A DNA stretch of 5,161 bases from a bacterium (GTDB taxonomy: Bacteria; Auribacterota; UBA3054; B51-G9): the NCBI GenBank assembly GCA_029933535.1, contig JAOZNZ010000269.1, positions 1 to 5,161 on the forward strand, read 5' to 3'. The notes beneath the pieces were generated by a model that worked only from the letters and a program-made list of their open reading frames with translations, had not been told where the DNA came from and did not search any database. Below are positions 1-5,161 of the stretch, piece by piece (the first letter of the stretch is position 1; every line of letters starts with the position of its first letter). The translations under genes and the position numbers were made by a program.

Positions 1-1
1 G

Positions 2-3000
2 GCAGACGGTATTGATAATAACGCTAACGGAATAATCGATGAAAAAAACGAAGGCATAAATGATTCACGTGAATATTCTGCAGAACATCTGAATGGTGAT
101 GATAGAAAATTCAGCAGTATGCCCGAGCTTGTGAACGTATTAATTGGCAATAATAATAAATTGTTGAAAACTAAAAATCTGATAATAAATGAAATCCCGA
201 GACGAGCTACTATTTATTCTTGCGATATGCCCGGCTCACCGACTTTACCGAATGAAATGCCTTGTGATATTAACTGCATTACTGCCCGTGAATGTAGAAA
301 ATTACTGATTAAAGCAAATGCTGATGCTCCTTTTGAACCGAGCGCAGCAAAACAAATGCAATTGGCCGCGAATATGGTTGATTATCGTGACGAAAATCAT
401 GTCCTCTCCACTCTCGGTTCTACTTACGGTGTAGAAGCGATCTGCTTTAACGAAATTTTCGCAAATGATGAATCTGCAACTATAGATCCGAATTTTGCTA
501 AAAGGGTATGGCCGGGTAATGGTCATAAAAGTTGGAAAGATAGTTTTGGAATGATTGATCAACAACGTTGTATATATTCTTTAGATACTTTCTTCGGTTG
601 TATACCCGACTCTCCTTCACAAAAATCAAAACGATTCCAAAGACTTGATCCCCGCCGCGCGTGGCACATTAAAAAAGATCTTACCGCTTCAAATAAAGGA
701 AAATTAAAATCTTTAGGCGGAAGTAAATTCAAAATTTATATTCCGGATGCAATGGGGCAAAGAGGTACCAGAACCGACGCGACAATGCTTGCCAAGCCTG
801 TACCTCATGGTATTGTTCCCGGAAACAAGCCGTATTTAACCTGGCCCAACAGTTTTGAAAATCGCCCTAAAAGTGACTTTGAAAAATATTTGGGTGACAT
901 ATTAGATGTTTTGAAAAAACTCGGGAGGGCTCATAAATATCGTCCGATACTCAAAAATAATTATTTTAAAAATTCTCTAATAATGTTTTACGCGTGGCCT
1001 AAAACCAGAGATGATAACCCGCCTTCAATAGGGTGTTTTAAAATAATTGAAAGCGATGATGAATCAATTACATTCGAAAAAAAGAATTATTTCGATAATA
1101 ATTCAGCATATAATTTCGACGAAATAATGAAAACCACTTTTACTAACGATTGGACTGTAGATTATGACTTGAGCTTTACTATTAACGCTTGGGCAAATTG
1201 CTACTTCCCGGTCGCCTGGCAACCGGAAGCTAATCAAACTTATATGCTTCGCGCTCGACAGCCCCGCGCCGGAAAATATTATAAAATGATCATTGGCAGG
1301 CCTCCGTTTTGGCCGGAATATACTGAGAATGGATTAGACGGTTATCCGGATGAACTTGGAGTTTCCGGCAAAGTTGGCGGACCATATACATTAGATGAAA
1401 ATTTCAAAAACAGGATGTGGGTATATAACGAAGGAAAACCTATTATTACAAAGCGGGGGGGGTGGTTGAGTATTCTTATTACTTCTGCCAAAAACGGCAT
1501 CTCAAGACAACAGAAAAAAGGCCAATTGATCGGCTATATCAGAATGGTAGCTCCCGAAGTAGTAGAAATGTATAACGCTTCTGCTACTCCTGTCTCTCTT
1601 GCAAACTGGAGAGTTATTTGTAATACCGGTAGTTTAGCAACTCAAATCGGAAGAATAAGAAGCACGTCTTATTATGACCAGAAACTTCGGCGATCAATTA
1701 CTGATGATAACCCGGTAGTTCAACCCCGCGGACATTTTTATCTAGTTAATGATACAAAATTATTTGATGCCACTTACGGCAATGCCGATGACAGCTGGGG
1801 GTCAACCGCTGATGAACAAGTTCCGGTATTCCAAATGGATGAAGATAATTGGGGCGTTTCTTATAAAATTAAAGATACAAAAGCAATTGGTAACGGGATA
1901 TATATTTCACTCGATAATTTTAACTTTAATACCAGAGAAATCTTTGGGAACGAAACCGTTAAATTCCTCGACCCGGATAACGCGGATGACCCGAAAAGCT
2001 GGAATAATGTCTTCGCTTATGTAAGCGGTATGGCTATGTATCCTACCGATAATGAATTCTTTACTTATTATTATGGCGATTATAAAGAACTTAAAGGCGC
2101 TAACCTTATGATTCTGGGTCTGCCGCATAGCGGAGGTATTGTCTCTTTAACTTTAAAAAATGAATATGACCAGGTTTGCGCCAGAACTGTTGACTATGGA
2201 AAAGTTGAAATTGACGAATTCGGAGTTACCACGGAAAAAATTGACCCTACAAAAAACACCTGGGTGAAAAGGAAAAAACATTCTCTTGGCGGTACAGAAA
2301 ATAAAGCCGAAAATAAAGCCATGCAAACTCATAAAAATGATAGGTTCTTCATTAAAAACGGTCCCTATTGCAGCATTGGTGAAGCTAGAAATGTTTCCAC
2401 AGGTAATGACTTCGAACGCCTGGGCGGCAGCGGAGATATTTCTAAAGGTGTTGCAGCGCTTTATTCTCTCTCAAAATACATGTCTTCATCTCACGTTCGT
2501 CTTGAATCATGTATTGGTGATGTAACGCGGGTTGGATGGAATAAAGCGTTTGATGAAGTCGCAAACTCATCGTTAAGATCTCTTCAGGCTAAATCAGGCG
2601 GATGGAAACTGGATAAATGGGCCGGGCAGACTCTTCGATTCCTTACTGGTCCCTTACGCGGTGAGAAATATCCAATTATTTCTAATTCTAAAAATATTCT
2701 TATTCTCGCACAGAATGATGTCAAAGATATTCCGCGTTCATCTCCTAACCGTAAGGCACTGAAACCGGTGACAGGTGATAAATTCTCGATTGGTCCCGGT
2801 TATTCCACTCCAATGTGCTATACAAGAAAAAGTGGTGAGTCGGCAACCTGGACATGGGAAAATGTAATATCTTTTCCAGGTACATATGATTTATATATTC
2901 ATGGTCTTAATGACGCAATTGATACAACAGAATTTCTCGAAGAAAATAACAACGCGTCAATCGATGTTGAAGTATGGAACTACAAAACTAAAGAATTTAA

Positions 3001-3664
3001 TATGCTGAAAAAACGCGGTAAATACGGTAAACATGATTCTTTTAATTCAGGTAAAATTAAACCGGAAAATATTTCGGATAACGGAGATGTTAAAATCAGA
3101 CTGACCGCTCATGATGTTATTGAAAGAAATACTGAAGATAAAACCGGTAAACCTCTTGTAGGTTCAGGCGGGAAACAATCAGGAATAGCCTGGTTTAATT
3201 ACGCAGTTATAACTCCTGTGCCGGTGGTAGGAAGAGTTAATATAAATGTTGCTTCCCCGCGTTTGCTTGCAAGTTTACCGGGAATAGATTCAAAGTTAGC
3301 AAAAAATATTCATGAAGGTCTTGACAGAATGGGGGAAAAAACATTAAAACCTTATCAACACCTGGGTGATGTATTTAAAGTAAAAGGAATGACACCTGAT
3401 ATTTTCGAAAGATGCGTTAATATTTTAGCGCTTGATTCAACATTCTTTACAGTTAAAATCGAGGCGGAAATCCTTAAAGATAATCCAAGATTAATGGAAA
3501 AATCTAATGGGCAGGGAATGTTATCTAAAAGCGAATATTATCAGCAGGATATTAAACCTGACGGTATATTAGCTTCGCGAACTAAACGGTTTGTAATTAA
3601 CTCTATAAAAAAAGATGACAAACATCTGAAATTTGTTGAATTAGAAAATAATTCTTTAAGATAG
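2..3664 (+). CDS. Very large GspK-like (type II secretion minor pseudopilin) helix-hairpin-helix protein, 5' end outside window
   Basis: The frame is open from base 2, so the ATG at 119 is probably internal; at least 1220 residues are visible, against roughly 300-350 for classical GspK. Seen in order: an Asp/Asn-rich loop DGIDNNANGIIDE (about nt 5-43) resembling calcium-binding loops; a degenerate helix-hairpin-helix start DINCITARECRKLL (about 266-307); LAANMVDYRDENH (362-400) followed by YGVEAICFNEIF, as in GspK-like proteins; a lamin-tail-like stretch with VVEMYNASATPVSLANW (about 1550-1612); a Trp/Gly-rich segment (about 2594-2690); a presumed beta domain with GTYDLYIHG (about 2792-3080); and a C-terminal helix-hairpin-helix unit VGRVNINVASPRLLASLPGI (from 3227) ending in STFFTVKIEAEI, typical of GspK tails. 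GspK belongs to the pseudopilus tip, so an envelope location is inferred. The signal/membrane segment would lie upstream, unseen. The middle ~900 residues are unassigned. The gene converges with the LacI gene, 4 bp between stops. The family call is fairly sure; the exact role is not. Confidence 0.66.
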   Translation, partial: ADGIDNNANGIIDEKNEGINDSREYSAEHLNGDDRKFSSMPELVNVLIGNNNKLLKTKNLIINEIPRRATIYSCDMPGSPTLPNEMPCDINCITARECRKLLIKANADAPFEPSAAKQMQLAANMVDYRDENHVLSTLGSTYGVEAICFNEIFANDESATIDPNFAKRVWPGNGHKSWKDSFGMIDQQRCIYSLDTFFGCIPDSPSQKSKRFQRLDPRRAWHIKKDLTASNKGKLKSLGGSKFKIYIPDAMGQRGTRTDATMLAKPVPHGIVPGNKPYLTWPNSFENRPKSDFEKYLGDILDVLKKLGRAHKYRPILKNNYFKNSLIMFYAWPKTRDDNPPSIGCFKIIESDDESITFEKKNYFDNNSAYNFDEIMKTTFTNDWTVDYDLSFTINAWANCYFPVAWQPEANQTYMLRARQPRAGKYYKMIIGRPPFWPEYTENGLDGYPDELGVSGKVGGPYTLDENFKNRMWVYNEGKPIITKRGGWLSILITSAKNGISRQQKKGQLIGYIRMVAPEVVEMYNASATPVSLANWRVICNTGSLATQIGRIRSTSYYDQKLRRSITDDNPVVQPRGHFYLVNDTKLFDATYGNADDSWGSTADEQVPVFQMDEDNWGVSYKIKDTKAIGNGIYISLDNFNFNTREIFGNETVKFLDPDNADDPKSWNNVFAYVSGMAMYPTDNEFFTYYYGDYKELKGANLMILGLPHSGGIVSLTLKNEYDQVCARTVDYGKVEIDEFGVTTEKIDPTKNTWVKRKKHSLGGTENKAENKAMQTHKNDRFFIKNGPYCSIGEARNVSTGNDFERLGGSGDISKGVAALYSLSKYMSSSHVRLESCIGDVTRVGWNKAFDEVANSSLRSLQAKSGGWKLDKWAGQTLRFLTGPLRGEKYPIISNSKNILILAQNDVKDIPRSSPNRKALKPVTGDKFSIGPGYSTPMCYTRKSGESATWTWENVISFPGTYDLYIHGLNDAIDTTEFLEENNNASIDVEVWNYKTKEFNMLKKRGKYGKHDSFNSGKIKPENISDNGDVKIRLTAHDVIERNTEDKTGKPLVGSGGKQSGIAWFNYAVITPVPVVGRVNINVASPRLLASLPGIDSKLAKNIHEGLDRMGEKTLKPYQHLGDVFKVKGMTPDIFERCVNILALDSTFFTVKIEAEILKDNPRLMEKSNGQGMLSKSEYYQQDIKPDGILASRTKRFVINSIKKDDKHLKFVELENNSLR
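1455..1462 (+). repeat. G8 homopolymer inside the GspK-like gene
   Basis: Eight consecutive G bases encode part of Lys-Arg-Gly-Gly-Trp in the middle of the large coding region. The frame is intact across the tract, and the residues on both sides read as one protein. Long G runs stand out in this AT-rich DNA, and they are known slippage sites in phase-variable surface genes and error sites in sequencing. Whether this one varies cannot be told from one sequence. Confidence 0.9.
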
Positions 3665-3668
3665 GGGA

Positions 3669-4799
3669 TTACTTCCTGCCGTTGCGTACCAAAAGTTTAT
3701 ATTGTTTTGGCTTTGCGGTAGAACTGCGAATCATTAGTTCGCCTTTTAATCTAATATGCTCAGGCTCCCGTTCCGGGTTTTTAATGCGAGCAATTAATTC
3801 ATTACCGGCAGCTATGCCAATAGAATCAATCGGCTGCCGGATGGATGTTAAAGGAGTTCTTACATTATCAAGACCCCATGGAACCATTTCCACACGATCG
3901 TCAAAACCGGCGATAGAAACATCTTTAGGAATAGAAAATCCCATATTTTCAAGAACGTTTAATGCCGCATAACCTAATTCGTCATGAACTGCAATAATGG
4001 CAGTTGGGAAAGTTTTTCCTTTTGAATTCCACGAATTGAAAGTATCAAAAAACTGGAATCGTGCTTCAGGTTTAATTTTAACTACGTATCTCGGATCAAG
4101 TTTTAATCCCGCTTCAGCAAGACTTTTTTCAACACCTATCCTTCTTTCTCTACAGGATGACAGCGAACCCGGAACACTTAAAAACGCGAAATTACGGTGA
4201 CCGAGATGTAAAAGATGCGAAGCAACGACATAACCGGCATGCTCATGGTCAAGCTCAACTGTCGAAATAAAAGAAGGCCGAGGTGTCGGATGACGGTCAA
4301 TCACAACACATGGGATACCAAGATTTTTAAGTTTAAGTTCGTTTTCTTCTGTAAAAATTTCATTTTCTTTTTGAAAAATAACGCAGCCGGAAGTAAAACG
4401 TTCACCCATAGCATCAATTAATTCTCCTGCCTGTTTCGGATCATCTTCCGTATAACTAAAATAGCAGGCATATCCTTTGGAACGTAAAGTTCGTTCTATG
4501 GCACATATGATTTTCTGATAAAAAGTTTCTCCGGGATCATGACTAATAACCATTATTGAGCGAACACCTTTATGATGTTTAGCGGGAATATGGTGTGATG
4601 CATATCCAAGTTCCGTTGCGATTTCTAAAACCATACTTCTGGTTTTCTCTGTAACTTTTATGCTGTTTGGTGTGCCATTCAAAATACGCGAAACAGTAGA
4701 AACACCCACACCAACACGATTGGCGATATCAATCAATCCTACCTTTTTCTTTTTTGGTGAAAGGACTTTCACCAATCTTTTAGTTGATTTCTTTTTCAT
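3669..4799 (-). CDS. LacI/PurR-family transcriptional regulator
   Basis: A complete 376-residue protein. Residues 22-42 (LIDIANRVGVGVSTVSRILNG) form the classic LacI helix-turn-helix, continued by VTEKTRSMVLEIATELGY to residue 66. Residues 80-360 are a periplasmic-binding-protein-like effector domain with family landmarks: VIDR (166-169), HLLHLGHRNFAFL (195-207), RERRIGV (217-223), PTAIIAVHDE (265-274), IPKDVSIAGFDD (290-301) and LTSIRQP (317-323). The family binds palindromic operators as dimers and responds to small ligands, often sugars; the ligand here is unknown. Two oddities: a 20-residue Lys-rich extension before the DNA-binding domain, and a hinge (67-79, ASHHIPAKHHKG) lacking the usual PN..AR.L pattern. 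The ATG gives the longest sensible reading but has no clear Shine-Dalgarno (AACTATT precedes it). It is divergent from the tRNA and convergent with the GspK-like gene, so the neighbours do not reveal its target. Autoregulation is possible. Confidence 0.95.
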   Translation of the reverse strand: MKKKSTKRLVKVLSPKKKKVGLIDIANRVGVGVSTVSRILNGTPNSIKVTEKTRSMVLEIATELGYASHHIPAKHHKGVRSIMVISHDPGETFYQKIICAIERTLRSKGYACYFSYTEDDPKQAGELIDAMGERFTSGCVIFQKENEIFTEENELKLKNLGIPCVVIDRHPTPRPSFISTVELDHEHAGYVVASHLLHLGHRNFAFLSVPGSLSSCRERRIGVEKSLAEAGLKLDPRYVVKIKPEARFQFFDTFNSWNSKGKTFPTAIIAVHDELGYAALNVLENMGFSIPKDVSIAGFDDRVEMVPWGLDNVRTPLTSIRQPIDSIGIAAGNELIARIKNPEREPEHIRLKGELMIRSSTAKPKQYKLLVRNGRK

Positions 4800-4843
4800 A
4801 ATAGTTGTGTTATATTTAAACGTAAAAGGTCTACATTTTTAAA

Positions 4844-4868
4844 ATTATATATTTATGTAGTATATCAA
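4844..4868 (-). promoter_or_regulatory. Weak candidate promoter for the LacI gene
   Basis: Read on the minus strand, TTGATA (4863-4868) and a perfect TATAAT (4844-4849) lie upstream of the regulator start, leaving a leader of roughly 35-40 nt. The spacer is only 13 bp, well short of the usual 16-18, so the two boxes are unlikely to work together as a standard sigma-70 promoter. The -10 may be real with another -35, or the match may be a by-product of the AT-rich composition. Confidence 0.3.
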
Positions 4869-4926
4869 ACTTAATTATTAAAAACAAGCATACAGCAAAG
4901 TTTTGTGTGAAATTATTATGACTTTT

Positions 4927-4935
4927 TGATATAAT
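4927..4935 (+). promoter_or_regulatory. Extended -10 promoter of tRNA-Gly
   Basis: The sequence TGATATAAT gives a perfect TATAAT (4930-4935) preceded by TG at the extended -10 position. The start of transcription would fall near 4942, about 15 nt before the mature tRNA. No good -35 box stands at 17 bp; the best is a poor TGTGAA at 4906-4911 with an 18-bp spacer. Extended -10 promoters tolerate a weak -35, so this is a convincing housekeeping-type promoter. Confidence 0.7.
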
Positions 4936-4956
4936 GTATTCAAGTCGATAACTCAC

Positions 4957-5031
4957 GCGGGTGTAATTCAGTGGTAGAATGTCAGCTTCCCAAGCTGAAC
5001 GTCGCCGGTTCGACTCCGGTCACCCGCTCCA
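4957..5031 (+). tRNA. tRNA-Gly, anticodon CCC, with encoded CCA
   Basis: A full cloverleaf can be folded by eye. The acceptor stem GCGGGTG/CACCCGC (4957-4963/5021-5027) has seven pairs. The D stem is ATTC/GAAT (4966-4969/4977-4980) with loop AGTGGTA. The anticodon stem TCAGC/GCTGA (4982-4986/4994-4998) holds loop TTCCCAA, with anticodon CCC at 4989-4991 reading the GGG glycine codon. The variable loop ACGTC is short. The T stem GCCGG/CCGGT (5004-5008/5016-5020) encloses TTCGACT. The discriminator is T (5028), usual for bacterial tRNA-Gly, and CCA is encoded at 5029-5031. No other tRNA lies nearby in the window. Only 12 nt separate it from the following ORF fragment, so the two may share a transcript. 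Confidence 0.97.
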
Positions 5032-5043
5032 CTTTTGAAAAAT

Positions 5044-5154
5044 ATGCCTTATTACGTGTACATATTATACTCGTCAAGTTGCGACAAGTATTATACAGGA
5101 ATGAAACCAACGGAGCATTTCATTATAGCCCAGGGTTATCAACCCTGGGGATAA
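5044..5154 (+). pseudogene. Truncated GIY-YIG nuclease-domain protein (N-terminal fragment)
   Basis: A 36-codon ORF starts with MPYYVYILYSSSCDKYYTGM. This matches the start of small stand-alone GIY-YIG proteins (UPF0213/YhbQ-like, usually about 80-100 residues): YVY (residues 4-6) stands for GIY and YYTG (16-19) for YIG. The expected continuation, with the catalytic Arg helix of ERRL..H type and a later metal-binding Glu, is missing. Instead 16 unrelated residues (KPTEHFIIAQGYQPWG) run through a hairpin to a TAA at 5152-5154. The other two frames after about 5101 also show no GIY-YIG continuation, so a single frameshift does not explain the loss. A nuclease without these residues should be inactive. 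No clear ribosome-binding site precedes the ATG; the upstream bases are ACTTTTGAAAAAT. It is best read as a gene cut by a repeat insertion or rearrangement. A short expressed peptide is less likely. Confidence 0.7.
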
Positions 5155-5156
5155 TG
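5121..5156. repeat. Strong imperfect palindrome / hairpin, probable dispersed repeat
   Basis: CATTAT (5121-5126) pairs with ATAATG (5151-5156), and CCCAGGGTT (5129-5137) pairs perfectly with AACCCTGGG (5141-5149). The loop is ATC, and a small internal bulge (AG against G) separates the two stems. The 9-bp inner stem is far more GC-rich than the surroundings. No T tract follows within the five remaining bases, so it is not an evident intrinsic terminator. It lies where the GIY-YIG similarity has ended, which suggests an inserted repeat of REP/palindromic type. The window has only one copy, so dispersal is inferred. Confidence 0.7.
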
Positions 5157-5161
5157 TCAGA

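Larger units (their letters stand above)
4800..4956. other. AT-rich divergent intergenic region (LacI gene / tRNA-Gly)
   Basis: There is no gene in these 157 bases. The right part carries the tRNA promoter. The left part carries a candidate minus-strand promoter for the regulator and a 6-bp inverted repeat with arms CTACAT (4831-4836) and ATGTAG (4855-4860). The rest is A/T-rich filler without recognisable structure. Confidence 0.8.

Noticed and set aside
119..121. ATG at 119 as the true start of the large gene
   Set aside because: The same frame stays open back to base 2 and includes a structured Asp/Asn-rich motif. No Shine-Dalgarno precedes 119, and a pseudopilin should have a signal/membrane segment, absent after 119.
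1749..2024. Plus-strand alternative-frame ORF within the large gene
   Set aside because: It overlaps the confident reading frame throughout and encodes a low-complexity Met/Ile/Lys-rich sequence without domain signatures.
1907..2128. Minus-strand open frame opposite the large gene
   Set aside because: It lies fully inside the continuous GspK-like coding region, shows no recognisable motif and has a composition expected of an antisense shadow.
3638..3657. Small hairpin GAATTA-GAAAA-TAATTC followed by TTT as a terminator
   Set aside because: The stem is six pairs with a single G-C pair, sits inside coding sequence and has a very short T run. It is too weak to call in AT-rich DNA.
4739..4741. 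Downstream start for the LacI protein just before the helix-turn-helix
   Set aside because: No ATG lies there, and the only SD-like bases (AAGGTAGGA) directly abut a TTG inside the DNA-binding domain. The upstream ATG is kept despite its weak ribosome-binding site.
4815..4828. TTTAAACGTAAA-type sequence as a LacI operator
   Set aside because: It has a central CG, but the flanks are not inverted copies (AAA on both sides), so it lacks the dyad symmetry a LacI dimer needs.
5101..5161. Simple frameshift explaining the truncated GIY-YIG ORF
   Set aside because: Reading both other frames after 5101 gives no ERRL..H-type continuation; one has an early stop and the other is an unrelated open stretch.

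Overview
The window is AT-rich bacterial chromosomal DNA. It holds two long genes that converge, an AT-rich promoter region, a complete tRNA gene, and a short broken ORF merging into a strong hairpin at the right edge. The best guess for the source is a PVC-type bacterium, most likely Lentisphaerota (Victivallales-like). That guess rests on the very large GspK-like pseudopilin lying next to a LacI-type regulator, a layout I associate with that phylum. It is an inference from protein character, not a database result.

Layout: (1) nt 2-3664, plus strand, 3' part of a very large protein (at least 1220 residues, start outside the window). It has GspK / type II secretion minor-pseudopilin signatures near both ends of the visible part, separated by about 900 residues that include a lamin-tail-like stretch and Trp/Gly-rich presumed beta domains. 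(2) nt 3669-4799, minus strand, a full-length LacI/PurR-family regulator with a Lys-rich N-terminal extension and an unusual hinge; its stop lies 4 bp from the stop of gene 1. (3) nt 4800-4956, AT-rich divergent intergenic region with a good extended -10 promoter for the tRNA and a weaker candidate promoter plus inverted repeat for the regulator. (4) nt 4957-5031, tRNA-Gly(CCC) with encoded CCA. (5) nt 5044-5154, a 36-codon ORF whose first ~20 residues match the start of small GIY-YIG nuclease-domain proteins and whose remainder does not. The remainder overlaps a 36-nt hairpin (5121-5156) with a perfect 9-bp GC-rich inner stem, probably a dispersed repeat that truncated the gene.

Functionally the pieces look independent. 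Gene 1 would act at the cell envelope in a type II secretion/type IV pilus-like machine. The LacI protein would control an unseen, probably carbohydrate-related target, since no transport or sugar-metabolism gene is in view. The tRNA is housekeeping. No CRISPR array, integrase, transposase gene or defence cassette is visible. The most unusual items are the architecture of the giant GspK-like protein and the interrupted GIY-YIG fragment with its hairpin beside the tRNA.
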